In this document: in pieces, positions 44,413-55,317 of the stretch
How positions within the stretch are numbered: position 1 is the first letter of the stretch
How the letters are laid out: every line of letters begins with the position of its first letter
Origin: Azorinus chamasolen
Lineage: Eukaryota > Mollusca > Bivalvia > Cardiida > Solecurtidae
Direction of reading: 5' to 3'
Assembly (NCBI GenBank): GCA_963576725.1
Contig: OY755238.1
Location: 31,056,145 to 31,120,144 of the forward strand
DNA: 64,000 bases
Position numbers and translations under genes: made by a program
The notes under the pieces: model-generated
What the model was told of the DNA's origin: nothing
The model's input: only the letters and a program-made list of their open reading frames with translations
The model's database searches: none

Positions 44413-45669
44413 TTTTTAGCTTACCTGAGCAAAACTCAGGGTGAGCTTTTGAGAGACTTGAATGTCCGTCGTGTGCCGTGCGTCGTCAACAATTTACTTG
44501 TGAACACTCTAGTGGTCACAATGTTTAGTCCAATCTTCATGAATCTGTATCAGAATGATTGACTTGATATAATCTCGGACGAGTTCGAAAGTTGATCACG
44601 TGGGGTCAAAAACTAGGTCACTAGGTAACATAGTAGTAACAATTTAGGGGTCACATTTTCAGATCAAACTTCATGAAACTTTGAGTGATTGTACTGATAA
44701 AATCTCGGATGATTTTGAAATTGGGTCATGTAGGGTCAAAAACTAGGTCACCAGGTCAAGTAGAAGAACAAGCTTGTGAACACTATAGAGGTCACATTTT
44801 CAGCCTAATCTTTATGAAACTGTCAGAATGGTTGCCCTGATAAAATATCGGATGAGTTTGAAAGTGAGTCATGTGGGGTACAAAACTAGGTCACCAGGTC
44901 AAATAGTAGAAAAACCTTGTGAACACTCTAGAGGTCACATTTTCAGCCCAATCTTCATAAAATGTTATCTGAATTATTGTTTTGATAAAATATTGAATGA
45001 GTTTGAAAGTGGGTTATGTGTGTTTGAAAACTAGGTCACTAGGTCAAACAGTAGAAATAACCTTGTGAATACTCTAGTGGTCTCATTTGTTGTGCAATCT
45101 TCATAAAACATAGTCAGAATTATTGTCTTAATAAAATCTTGGACTTGTTTGAAAATGGGTCATGTGGGGTAAAAAGCTAGGTCAAATGGTAGGTAAACCT
45201 TGTGAACATGCTCACATTTAGCCTAGTCTTCATGAAACTTTGTCAGAATAATTGTCATTATTAAATATTGGACGAGTTTAAAAATGTGTTAAATGGATCT
45301 AAAAAGTAGGTCACTATTTCATATCTTAGAAAAATCTTGTCAGCACTCCAGCGATCACATTTTAGCCCAATCTTCCTCAAACCTGCTCAGAATGTTTGGG
45401 CAGGATCAAAAAGTAGGTCACTAGATAAAATCTTAGAAAACTCACTATAGAGGTATTTTTAGCCCAATCTTCATTGGTCAGAAAGATTGTCTTGATAAAA
45501 TCTATATTCTAAATCTTTGCAAATCTTGTTCTCCAGAACTACTGCTCATGATCCACTATAACATTGTTCCCTTAGTTCAATATTGGTCCCATCCTGGGGC
45601 TACCCAGCTATAATCTCTAAATCTATGGTAATCTTGTGAGCGATTAAGGGCTATCTTGGCCCTCTTGTT
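44413..45669 (+). mobile_element. A2-type HINE-like element
   Basis: The head TTAGCTTACCTGAGCAAAAC pairs with CTCAGGGTGAGC. A CGTCGTGTGCCGTGCGTCGT run and about six A2 monomers follow. It ends ATCTTGTGAGCGATTAAGGG, CTATCTTGGCCCTCTTGTT. The left flank (44312-44412: GTTCAGGAGCTGTCTGAAAG, GACCCTGTTTTGTATCATG) is shared with 28176-28275. So the copy at 28276 and this one descend from a duplicated segment and are not two independent insertions. Confidence 0.7.
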
Positions 45670-45740
45670 ATATTATATTGTCTTCATTGTCAGGACCATC
45701 TTGGCCCTCTTGTTATATATTGTCTTTATTGTCAGGACCA
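45670..45740. repeat. Tandem duplication spanning an A2 terminus
   Basis: ACCATCTTGGCCCTCTTGTT and TATTGTCTTCATTGTCAGG are followed by the same A2 end and flank again (ATATTGTCTTTATTGTCAGG). The unit is about 45 bp and includes the last 20 bp of the A2 element plus about 25 bp of flank. It therefore arose after insertion, or reflects slippage at the element end. Confidence 0.6.
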
Positions 45741-46086
45741 TAACATTGACAGAGCTTAGTATAATTAAGCATATGTCACATTCATGAGTAGACGGTGTGT
45801 CAGATACATGATCCATAACTCTTGCATCACCCGTTTTAAATTATTTCTAAACAAATTCTACATGTATATAGATTTTGCCTGTGCTAGGTCTGGGACACCT
45901 ATAGTACGCTTAAAGGTCAAGTAAACAGGCAGGACACTTTTTCGTAAATATTTGACAAATGGGTACCTTGTACGACGTAGTTTCGAAAACACAAAAAAAT
46001 ACAGTCATATCGCACATAGCAGCTGTCATATATCACCGATAAGTAAGCACTGGCTGATTTTGGTCGTTCGCTTATCTCCCTTGTGA

Positions 46087-46115
46087 TGACGTCACTTGTG
46101 ACATTCGCTATAAAT
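46087..46115 (+). promoter_or_regulatory. CRE palindrome and TATA-like box ahead of the THAP reading
   Basis: TGACGTCA (46087-46094) is a perfect CRE/ATF palindrome. TATAAAT follows at 46109-46115, 15 bp on. The THAP start codon is at 46183. The minus-strand partner at 54991-54998 keeps TGACGTCA and the adjacent AGGGAGAT (TATCTCCCTT here), although the surrounding sequence has diverged. That suggests the element carries its own promoter. Function is inferred only. Confidence 0.4.
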
Positions 46116-46182
46116 GTCGAACTAGATATCGTATAGAAAAGAATCGCAGGTAATGTACTTCTGCTTCGTTTTGAGTGCTAAA

Positions 46183-46330
46183 ATGGTAATTTGTGCTGCC
46201 TATGGGTGTATCCCTGCCTATGGGTGTAGCTCCTAATCTGACAGAGGCTAAATAGGATTATTTAAATTACCAAAAGATGAGAAGTTCAAGAAAATGTGAT
46301 GTGATTTACATTTTGTCTCGATGGCTGTTT
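46183..46330 (+). pseudogene. THAP-domain N terminus, broken
   Basis: The reading starts MVICAAYGC, the CX2-4C half of a THAP zinc finger. After a short tandem slip (CTATGGGTGTA twice at 46199-46231) and stops, GLFKLPKDEKFKKM follows, matching the FxxxPxD segment. A TGA comes next where THAP domains usually have Trp, then CDLHF with the His position. A conserved Cys-Ala-x-x-Gly-Cys start, a Pro-x-Asp and the downstream His make a THAP assignment reasonable. At least two stops make it non-functional. Confidence 0.5.
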
Positions 46331-46480
46331 TCCGTGAAATTTATACTAGAGATGCATGGGATGACTTGGGTCTACAATTCTAAATCAAAGTACTGACAGT
46401 ACTGAAGGTTTCGGACATAATATATATCATATTGATTGTTTGCTGTGGATTTTTCTGAAAATCATGTCAGTAGTTTGGAA

Positions 46481-47249
46481 GACATTTAAAGAATTGTTTT
46501 ATGAACATGTCACATACAGGGCGATTCAAATAGCTCATCTTGCCACTTTGTGCCAATAGAACCAAAATTGATAGTTTATGTAGTAAAGAGCCATCACTCC
46601 GTTATTTGAAAGTAAGGGTCAAGTCAAGTCGTGCTTAGCATAATAGAATTAACGATTTCACCATTATCGTTGAATGAGAACACTGTAGGTCTAGACTGGA
46701 CCCCGGATGATTCTGACCATTACTTGGTCAGTACCAAACATATGCAAGAAATGTCTGATTTATAAAAACCCTAATTTCCTTAACCCTTTCCCTGTTCTAT
46801 GTTTATTCCAAATTTCAATACCTACTGAATATTTATGGACAAAATAGTTACAATGAAATATGAAACGTGGCAATTAGTAGCCATTTAAGAAAGTAAAGAA
46901 AAAAAGAAAGAAAGAGTAGCCTATATATATAGTGTGTAGGCAAAAGGGGCATTTAACTCAGAATCCGACAACAATATATCGGACTTTTGTAAATACCACA
47001 GGAAGGGTATGGAACTTTCAGAATCCGACGACCTTATGTCGGACTTCTGTTGTAAAAAGACACCATGCTGTTTGACCAAAGGCGTTTGGATTGACAGTAG
47101 GTCATTGGTAAAATCTATTCATTTTATACTTGGAGATTTCATGAAAAATGGGTCTATATAATTTGCATATTAAGTATGTACGTTCACTAGTCGTTGTTGC
47201 TTTTCACACCTTTGTAGCGTTTAAATAGAACCATGTAACACTTATATAT
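46481..47249. other. No gene; short dispersed repeats
   Basis: 46795-46915 (CCTGTTCTATGTTTATTCC, AATACCTACTGAATATT, AGTAGCCATTTAAGAAAG) recurs at 50469-50612, where it also contains a 67-bp palindrome absent here. Two copies of CAGAATCCGAC ... ATCGGACTT (about 46962-46985 and 47018-47045) are small inverted motifs. Nothing else is recognised. Confidence 0.45.
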
Positions 47250-47330
47250 TGGGACCCAAGCGGTGGTCGAGGGGAAAGAGCTGCGTCTATGAATCTCTAG
47301 GTCCTTGGTTCGAATCCCGTCCAAACCAAA
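47250..47330 (+). repeat. tRNA-like sequence, possible tRNA-derived SINE head
   Basis: GGTTCGAATCC (47307-47317) is a perfect RNA polymerase III B box. TGGTCGAGGGG (47264-47274) resembles an A box at the right spacing (about 33 bp between boxes). The T-stem around the B box (CTTGG / CCCGT) has mismatches and the acceptor ends (GGGAC / GTCCAAA) pair only partly. It is therefore not a convincing functional tRNA. A tRNA-Ser-like SINE head or tRNA pseudogene fits better. 47331-47665 is AT-rich with no feature. Confidence 0.45.
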
Positions 47331-47665
47331 TGCAAATAGAAAAATGATTCTAATATATTTTTTATTCTTTATCTTTTTTTTATATTCTTTTCTCTAAATA
47401 CATTTTAAAGCAAACAAACTAGAAAACATAAGCATGCCTCTTGAAACTTGTTATGGACTTTTTAAAGCATTATGCTATATTAACATACAGTCCTGGTGTC
47501 AATAGTATGCATTTCGATGAAACTTAGAGGCAGGATCCAGACTTTGTGCTAGGACAACTATGAATTCGAAAGTACCATGTTCAATTTAAAATTGTCACCT
47601 GCTCATTATTTTGTGTATTGCATATATAACTATTTATATTCAATTAGTCTATGCTTTGCATAGTT

Positions 47666-50211
47666 TTATTAGCTCACCTGAGCCAAAGGCTCAAGGTGAG
47701 CTATTGTGACCGCCTGTCGTCCGTCGTCCGTCTGTCCGTCTGTCCGTCTGTCCGTCTGTCCGTCTGTCTGTCTGTCCGTCTGTCCGTCTGTCCGTCCGTC
47801 TGTCCGTTCACTTTTATTTCAAATGACTTCTTCTCCTAAACCACTAGGAGGATTTCAACCAAATTTCACAGAAATGTACCTTAGGATGTCCTCTATCAGT
47901 TTTGTTAAAATCATGACCCCCGGGCAAAAAATGGCCCCGCCTCACTACTTTTACAAGTTTTTTTTTTAAATCTTTAAAAATCTTCTTCTCTGAAACCACA
48001 ATTTCTAGAGCTTTGATATTTGGTTTATAGCATCATCTAATGGTCCTTTACCAAGTTTGTTAAAATGATGACCCCCGGGCCAAAAATGGCCCTGCCCTGG
48101 GGCTTGTAGTTTTTACATTGACTTATATAGGGAAACCTTTAAAAATCTTTTTGTCTGAAACCACATAATCTAGAGCTAAGATATTTGGTATGAAGCATCA
48201 CCTAATATACCACTACCAGGTGTGTTCAAATAATGACCCCTGGGCCATAAATGGTCTCACCCTGGGGTTTTATGCTACTTAACATCAGAATCTGTAACAC
48301 TTAAAAGGTAATTTCCTCACAGTTATTTCCCTTGTCCCATCAGCATAGCCATAAGGGACAAAGGGAGATAACTGCATTGGAGTGCTGGTATCATTCTATT
48401 TATAACTATTTATAATAAAATGTTGAAGGTGAATCAGTGTAGCTGTTTTAGAAGGCATAGAAACATCTATCAAATTCCATTAGCAAATAACAGACCTTGA
48501 TCCTATAGGAGCCACCTTATCTGGGTCTATTCTGTTTGCAGATGCATGAAAACAAGTTTATATGAGAGAAATTAAGGGTTAAATAAACAACAGCAGCAGT
48601 TCAAAGGTTACAGCTGTTGGGCAGTAAAATCTCTCCAGGTCAATGCTTGACTCTTAACTCTTTGCATGCTAGTGGTGAAACTGTGATTACCTATGCAAAC
48701 AGTTTGGATCCAGATGAGAGGCCGCATACTGCGGCGTCTCATCAGGATCCAAATTGTTTGTCATCTTAACCATATTTTTGCAAAAAAATGAAAGTAAGTT
48801 TATTTTAAGAATTGAAGCAGATGACAATAACTTTTTGTTGCAGACGAAACATTAAAGGCATTTTGACCCATTAACCCCCAGTGTGTAGTGTGAGTGATGT
48901 TACATGGTGTCTTCCAATGTCTCTCAAATTAGATGTGAGAGATATAGGAAAGTAACAATTCAGCCAATCAAGGAAAATGATCACCATCTAGACTTTTGAT
49001 CTGGGTCCAAACCCAACTGATGTAATTTATGGTAATGTTTAAGAAAACTGTGAAAACATGATTATGCAATGGCCCAACTGATATAAGTCATGGTAATTCT
49101 TAAGAAAACATGAACAGAACAGAACAGTACCCCCCCCCCCCCCTAACAATGATAGGTGTTAAACTTACTACTGTGGATTAAGTCTGCTGCCCCAAAAAGC
49201 TTCTTAAATATAACTCTTTTTTTTTTATAAAATTTGATGACAACACATTAAAAAGTCCTAAAATGTCTGAATCTTGTATGATATTAATGAAATAACTGAG
49301 TAAATATAACTTAATTATAACAGTAGACATAACTCTTCTCAATTTCAATTGTTAAAAATACTAATGACCCGTTTAATTGAATTATCATCAGATATTCACA
49401 CCTAGAGCTAGAGTTATTTCTAAACACCTATTAACCCTTAACCTGTTTGCTTTGACAAAAATTGATCTGGGACTACTCTTGTTTGCTAATGCTTAAAAAA
49501 ATTGTTATTGCCATAAATAGAAGTTTTAGCTTTGAAAAAAACTGTAAAATCACATCTATATCTTGTCAAATGTAAAAAGAGCAGACCCTGATCAGACAGC
49601 TTCTATAGCAGCCGTCTGATCTAGTCTACTCTTATTTTTAATGTGTAAAACACATTATTTCTCTGAAGAGAAGTTTTTGCTTTGACAAAAACTGTAGAAT
49701 CCGATCTATATTGTGTCAAAAGAAACAGAGAAGACCCAGATCAGACAGCTTCCGTAGGAGTCGTCTGATCTGAGTCTACTCTGTTTGCTAATGCATAAAA
49801 ACAGCTTTATATGAGGGGAAGGGTTAAACAATTTTTAAAGATATTCTTATTGGTCATTTCACACAAAAACTGGCATTATGTACTGCCTAGCACTCTATTT
49901 GCCTATATACCTGGGTCAAGGTATAATTGCATAGCTTTATTGAAGTCATTTGAATTTCTCAAAGACCAGTTTTAGGCATTTTGAGCTAAGGCAAAAATGG
50001 CCCAAGTTGTAAACAGTTTAGATCTTGGTCAACCAGTCACTTGGTATTAGTTCTGAATTCAGTTCAAGTTTATTCAGCAGTGAAAGGGTGAAAGCAGTGG
50101 ACTAAGCTTATTTCATCTGCTAGAAATGTTGTCCACTGAAAAATTAACATGTCAATATACATGTATTACTGTAACTCAGGTGAGCGATATAGGGCCAATG
50201 GCCCTCTTGTT
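47666..50211 (+). mobile_element. A4-type HINE-like element, copy 2
   Basis: The head TTAGCTCACCTGAGCC and GGCTCAAGGTGAGC are as in copy 1. The CCGTCTGTCCGTC run is expanded (47720-47808, about twice the length at 17078). The body follows copy 1 base by base with few changes, including both family Q hairpins and the GGATCC palindrome (48697-48760). Differences include a C run (49132-49144). It ends CTCAGGTGAGCGATATAGGG, CCAATGGCCCTCTTGTT. The open frame with CLSVCLSV repeats (47651-47969) is the CCGTCTG run read as protein. Confidence 0.78.
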
Positions 50212-50525
50212 TTAAAATTGTCAAACATCTAGGATCCTGATCACGGTCCGACACACACAATGTACAACTGGCAATTAGGTCACGATAACCTGCATACTAT
50301 TTGAAAACTTAGTTTGTTTCAAAAGGAATTACTGCACAGTTCAAACTGACTATAAAAAATTCCCTGAGAATTTGAACAATAATTAAATCAACAAAAACAA
50401 TAGTTTTAAAAAAGTACATGTATATAGATACAGAGCGCAAATGGAACGGATCCATGTAAGAAACTTGATTCCTGTTCTATGTTTATTCCAATTTCAATAC
50501 CTACTGAATATTCATGAACAAAATA

Positions 50526-50592
50526 ATGGCTACTAATTTCCACTTTTCATGTTTCATTATATGAAACATAAAAAGTGGAAATGAGTAGCCAT
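50526..50592. repeat. 67-bp palindrome
   Basis: The arms ATGGCTACTAATTTCCACTT and AAGTGGAAATGAGTAGCCAT surround TTCATGTTTCAT/ATGAAACATAA. The surrounding repeat also occurs at 46795-46915, where only the right arm is present. So either an inverted duplication arose here or the other copy lost its left arm. Confidence 0.7.
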
Positions 50593-50899
50593 TTAAGAAA
50601 GGAAAGAAAAAGATCTTTCAAATTCCATTAGCCAACAGAGCATATCCTGATCAGACGACTCCTATAGGAGTCATCAGATCTGGGTCTACTCTGTTTACAA
50701 ACGCGTGAAAAACATTTATATGAAGGAAAGGTTTAGTGTTCTAGCATCTCTACCAGTTTGTACAGCTGAATAAGTCAGCTTGGAAACATTTTTGCAACTT
50801 TAGATTACAGCTTGCTTAATCCTTACAATGCTGAGTGATGTTTCGTTTGCAACAATTGACGTCTTCGTCAATTCTTCAATAAACTTTCTTTCATTTTAT

Positions 50900-51035
50900 G
50901 CAAAAATATGATCAAGATGACAAACAGTTTGGATCCTGATGAGACGCAGAATTATGTGGCCTCTCATCTGGACCCAAACTGTTTGCATAGGTAATCACAG
51001 TTTCGCCGCTAGCGTGCAAAGAGTTAAGCGTATGA
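50900..51035 (-). repeat. GGATCC-type palindromic repeat with shared flanks
   Basis: AAACAGTTTGGATCCTGATG and GACCCAAACTGTTTGCATAG form the hairpin. Its flanks GGTAATCACAGTTTCGCC and GTGCAAAGAGTTAAG are the inverse of 17970-18012 in A4 copy 1. The repeat unit is thus about 135-145 bp, larger than the hairpin, and exists outside the A4 elements. Confidence 0.65.
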
Positions 51036-51818
51036 CCTCTAGAGATTTTAGCATGATGTAACAGTTGCCCTGCACTACTGACCACCAGTGCGCTGTAACC
51101 TTTATACTGTAAAGAACGTACAGAACAGAAGAAGTCTATTTAACCCTTAATTTCCCCATATAAACTTGTTTTCATGCATCTGCAAATAGATTCGACCCAG
51201 ATCAGACAGCTCGCTCCCATAGATTCAGGGTCTGCTCTGTTGCTAATGGATCCACCTTCCATATTTCATTATAAATATTTTGTAAGATTCCGGAACCGGA
51301 TTGTAAGCCAAGCACTGCACATGCGCGTATTCTCTTAGGGGGATTCCCTCTAGGTAGCGCTCGTGCAATAGGGTTTTCCGCCATAGTTTGAGTCGCAATC
51401 CATTTTATAAGGATTTCGGCAAAAGCCGAAACCCTAAAAAGGATGTGCTACATTCTGTTATAAATGTGACTTAGGTCTGGCACTGTAGGTTAATGGGCTT
51501 TTTCTTCGTGGAAAATTATTCTATAGAAATGTTTTGTTAACAGCGTAAACCCAAATCACGCAGGAACTGTCTGATCAGGATATGCTCTGATTGCTTAGTC
51601 CGAAGACTTATTTCTTTAGATTCGATCAGGGTTGTCTAGCGTATCTGTAATCCCAGTAATGAATATTCATGAGGTCATGAAATCTTTAATAAATATTCTT
51701 AAGAGAAAAAATGATTAATAAACATGATTTAGCACTTTTTGGCAGCAGACACCTAATTTGCTTTAAAATCAATTTCCCAATCCTTCTATTCTTATATTTA
51801 TAAACGGCTTCACGTGCG

Positions 51819-51891
51819 TTTGCAAATAGAGTAGATCCAGATCGGACAGGTCCTGTAAGAGCTGTCTGATCAGGTTCTGCTCTGTTTGCTT
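51819..51891. repeat. Family Q hairpin, well-formed copy
   Basis: GTTTGCAAATAGAGTAGATC, CAGATCGGACAGGTCCTG, TAAGAGCTGTCTGATCAGG and TTCTGCTCTGTTTGC. The arms are imperfectly complementary. Both outer sides end in (T)TTGC / GCAAA, so the repeat is bounded by GTTTGC. Representative of at least ten copies in 17-61 kb. Confidence 0.65.
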
Positions 51892-52489
51892 ATGAAATTT
51901 TGTTGATCTAATCCTAATTGATCTGTCAGAGCCAATGATCTATTTGAAAAGCTAGCATTGTGAAAAAAAGCCTTTAGATCTTCTTCATGAATATTCGTGT
52001 AAGAAATAATGATTTCATGGAGAGTAATGATATATGAACACATGCTATGGCAGTAATTGTACAACCAGACCTATCGGTATATTATTTCATAAGCTAATCG
52101 ACAAGAACCTGATCAGAAGCTGTCTGATCTGGATCTACTGTTTGTAAATTTGTTTCAATACGTTTGATCTGGGTCTACTATGTTTGCATTGGCATAAACA
52201 GGCACGTGGAATGAAGGGTTTATATTCGCGAAGTGATTTACTCACACATATTTTTTCATCAGGGAAATAGTTTATCATAAATATGATCCTTTTGCAATTT
52301 TGGAACATGGACAATTTTGACCATAAATCCATAGCAAAAAAGTCATTCTGGATTACTGTAATTTATGGAATTGTTCATTGGGTTTTATGGCCTTGCAATA
52401 ATCATTGTCCGCTGTTGGGTTTTTGACAAAAGGCCACTATGATAACTGACATCTGGAGACTGACCCTGCATGGGGCATTTCGTGTGTAA

Positions 52490-53805
52490 TATGGCTTAGT
52501 ACAATATGGCCTAAGGAATGTAGGTAAAAATGCCATAGGTAAAAATGCCTTAGGTAAATATGCCATAGGTAAAAATGCCTTAGGTAAAAATGCCACAGGT
52601 AAAGTGGTAAAAATGCCTTAGGTAATAATGCCTTAGGTAAAAATGCCATAGGTAAAAATGCCACAGTTAAAAAAATAATAATAACATATTTTTAAATTTA
52701 TAAAAGGAAAACTGTATAATTTGAAAAAATATGTTATAATATCATTTCATAATCAATTTTAGTATATAAAACCATTTAAATATGTTCAAAATTAAAAATA
52801 TTTATTATTATTTTCTGGCATTTGACGGGTGGTGTCTGGGTCTACTCTGTTTAAAAATGCCACAGTTATAAAAAAAACAAATTAATAACAAATATTTTTG
52901 AATTTATAAAAGGAAAACTATATTTTAAAAAATATTGTTATAATAGTAGACCCAGATTATATAGGAGCAGTCTGATCAGGATCTGCTCTGTTTGTTACTG
53001 GATTTTGATAGATATTGAAATCTTACCTACCTGTTTCTTATGATTTTTCCGATAAATTATTTAAACAGAGTTGAGTGACCCAGACACCTTCCCTCAAATG
53101 CCAGAGGTATATAAAAACATTATTTAATAACAAATATTTGGAAATTTTGTCTGAGTCCAAAATAAAAAAATAAAATTTCATACAATTATTTACAAAAAAT
53201 TAGACCAAGACACCCAAAATTGATTATGAAATGATAGTACAACATATTTTTTCAAATTATACAGTTTTCTTTATATAAAATTAAAAATGCATGTATTTGT
53301 TATTATAAGAATTTTCAGAGGTGTATAAAAACATTATTTGATAACAAAAAAAGATTTTTCATACAATTATTAAATTTTTTTTAGACCAAAATAGATAATG
53401 AAATGATATTACAACATATTTTTTCAAATTATACAGTTTTCCTTTTATAAATTTAAAAATATTTGTTATTAATTTTTTTTCAGAGGCATATAAAACATTA
53501 TTTAATAACAAATATTTGGAAATTTTGTCTGAGTCAAAAATAAAAAAAAGATTTTTCATACAATTATTTAAAAAAATATATATATTTTTTCCTTTTATAA
53601 ATTAAAAAATATTTGTTATTATTTTTTTTTTTTAACTGTGGCATTTTTACCTATGGCATATTTACCTAAGGCATTATTACCTAAGGCATTTTTACCACTT
53701 TACCTGTGGCATTTTTACCTAAGGCATTTTTACCTATGGCATATTTACCTAAGGCATTTTTACCTGTGGCATTTTTACCGCACACCTGGCCTAAGGCCAT
53801 TTAAT
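52490..53805. mobile_element. Foldback-like element with minisatellite inverted arms
   Basis: The left arm (52521-52673) is a run of about ten 15-bp units AAAATGCCATAGGTA / AAAATGCCTTAGGTA. The right arm (53633-53780) is the inverse (GGCATTTTTACCTAA). Inside, AT-rich segments are repeated in both orientations (ATATTTTTAAATTTATAAAA, TTATACAGTTTTCCTTTTAT, GATAATGAAATGATATTACA). GGCCTAAGG stands at both outer ends. There is no transposase. The structure resembles foldback elements, whose inverted ends are tandem arrays. The MAFLPMA-type frames on both strands are arm readings. The family Q hairpin at 52952-53000 is inside. Confidence 0.7.
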
Positions 53806-54959
53806 ACATTCATTCATACATGCATAGAGATATTCTAATGGTTATGTTTACTGTTGTTTCCATATAATACAAACCATAATTAAATTGCACATATGAGTAT
53901 ACTGTAAAATTATGATAAAGAAAAATGTAGTAACAGTTTTAATGTGTTGACCATATTTTTTTTATAGAAATTTTTATTTGTAGTGTGCCCAGTCATTTAA
54001 ACATAATTCACAAGCTTTAGAAACATAATATAATATATTAATAAAAACAATTAGTCATTCTTCAAGACCGACAACCATTTATTATCAAGATCCACCTTTT
54101 TCTGTTTCCCAACAAAATACATATTTTGGTATTTCAACCTTTACTCGACTTTCTGAAAGTAATGCATCATTTTGGTATTGCAAATATTAAAGTAAAATAA
54201 ATAAATAAATAATTTTCTATTTTTCTGTATTTGGGTGGAATTTCTTGTGAAATATGAAATTCATCTAAAGTTGTCTGGTTCTGTCTAAAAGTTGTTTGGA
54301 CCCAACTCATGGGCGGGACCCAAATGGTCCCTCTGATCTGAATCTACACTGTTTGCTAATGGTCTTGGTCCTAACCTCATCCTCTTTTTAAATTATTGTT
54401 TATGGATAATGTAAATTCACTGACATGTAAAGTAAGTTTTAACCATTCGCTTGCTATTCACGTCAATATACCTAACTGTAAATAGTGAAAACCTGCAGGA
54501 GCTGTCTCATCAGGGTCTGCACTATTTACAAGTTGATTTACAGCAGTGATTGCACAGCGAAATACGTGTACACAGTGAAGCTATATATGTAATTATACAA
54601 CAGGGCATGGGTAAAAAGCAAGAGAAGGGTTAAGATTAACAAAATTTAAAAATATATGTTTAATATTAAGAATCATTGTATTTCACGCCTAAAATAAACA
54701 TCACACCCCATAAATAGTTTCCCCTACTCGATAAAGTGTCACTTTCTATGGCTTATCCATGGACGTAATGTCTGGAAAAGTTTGAAAATAATTTGGGTAT
54801 TTATACAAACTTAGGAGTTTGATTTTATCTTATTTTGTAAGCAAACAGAACAGACCCTAATTAGACGGTTCCTGTAGGCTCTGGTCTGGATCTACTTTGT
54901 TTGCAGAGGCGTTAATTTAAAGGAAAAGGTTAAAGTTTCTGTGTACTTTCCTCCCTCTC
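53806..54959. other. AT-rich region, no gene
   Basis: Mostly A/T-rich sequence with no monomers. Family Q hairpins are at 54483-54540 (AACCTGCAGGAGCTGTCTC) and 54838-54905, plus a half copy near 54325-54360 (GATCTGAATCTACACTGTTT). No open frame of note and no recognised transposon end. Confidence 0.45.
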
Positions 54960-55173
54960 AATGGGATCCCTGACTGGCGAGCATCACAAGTGACGTCACG
55001 CAAGGGAGATAATCATGTATCGATTTTCAAAATGCACCGTACGCGGTACAATAAAAACTCGATTTAAATCAAAACTAGATAAAAACGGTATGAACTTTCT
55101 AAAGCTTGGCGTTTGACTAACTGTATACTATCAGAATTTGACGAAAACCCAATCTGTTTACTTGACCTTTAAA
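54960..55173 (-). repeat. P-like element terminal sequence, minus strand
   Basis: Read on the minus strand it starts CTTTAAAGGTCAAGTAAACA and continues to CTCCCTTGCGTGACGTCACT (54983-55002). It corresponds to 45909-46100 in order and in the CRE palindrome, although the intervening sequence has diverged. No THAP reading follows on this copy. Likely a non-autonomous or deleted relative. Confidence 0.45.
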
Positions 55174-55215
55174 GCATGGAGAAAGATAGGTACTTGCCTT
55201 ATTTATAAATTACAG

Positions 55216-55317
55216 GATTTCAAGAACCGGTAAATCAAAATGGCGAAGAGAGTTCAATGAAGGAAAACTTAACGTCCTGTCAGCCAGTGGAGCCTGATGA
55301 GAGGTTACATGCCAAAG
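55216..55317 (+). CDS. Candidate internal exon of a host gene
   Basis: A 102-base stretch lies between a good acceptor (ATTTATAAATTACAG, ending 55215) and a strong donor (CCAAAG/GTATGT, cut after 55317). One frame is open throughout and reads FQEPVNQNGEESSMKENLTS then CQPVEPDERLHAK, hydrophilic and acidic. Because 102 is a multiple of three, the exon is phase-symmetric. I do not recognise the protein. Its introns would contain the P-like repeat on the left and the TTATATCCCTTATG array on the right. A chance open frame cannot be excluded over 34 codons. Confidence 0.35.

Larger units (their letters stand above)
45909..46480 (+). mobile_element. P-element-like DNA transposon 5' end relic
   Basis: The end CTTAAAGGTCAAGTAAACAG is matched in inverted orientation at 55155-55173. 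A promoter-like stretch with TGACGTCA and TATAAAT follows, then a THAP-domain reading from 46183. THAP domains at the N terminus are characteristic of P-element-type transposases and of domesticated THAP proteins. The combination of terminal sequence plus THAP exon suggests a P-like element, and the rest of the transposase is not recognised. The remaining sequence to about 46480 has stops. Confidence 0.45.
50212..52489. other. Low-complexity host-like DNA with palindromic repeats, no gene assigned
   Basis: It contains a 67-bp palindrome (50526-50592), a GGATCC-type repeat (50900-51035) and family Q hairpins (50633-50705, 51185-51245, 51819-51891, about 52095-52150). A GC-richer patch at 51203-51425 carries on the minus strand TTATAAAATGG, then an ATGGCGGAAAACC start and a 60-codon frame (MAENPIARALPRGNPP). 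It has a promoter-like look, but no recognised protein. The hairpin GGATTTCGGCAAAAGCCGAA lies at about 51410. Otherwise nothing is recognised. Confidence 0.4.

Noticed and set aside
47250..47330. Functional tRNA gene
   Set aside because: The B box is perfect, but T-stem and acceptor pairings have mismatches and no clear anticodon arm is formed; kept only as a tRNA-like repeat.
47651..47969. Open frames with CLSVCLSVRLSV-type repeats
   Set aside because: Translation of the CCGTCTG run in the A4 head; the same appears at 17003-17278.
51202..51384. Minus-strand 60-residue frame with ATGGCGGAAAACC start as a real first exon
   Set aside because: TATAAAA and a good start context are present, but the frame is short, overlaps a family Q hairpin at its end, and no donor site is convincing; left as a note only.
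52402..52664. Frames MAFLPMAFLPKA on the minus strand and the mirror at 53638-53838
   Set aside because: A 15-bp minisatellite read in frame; an artefact of the foldback arms.
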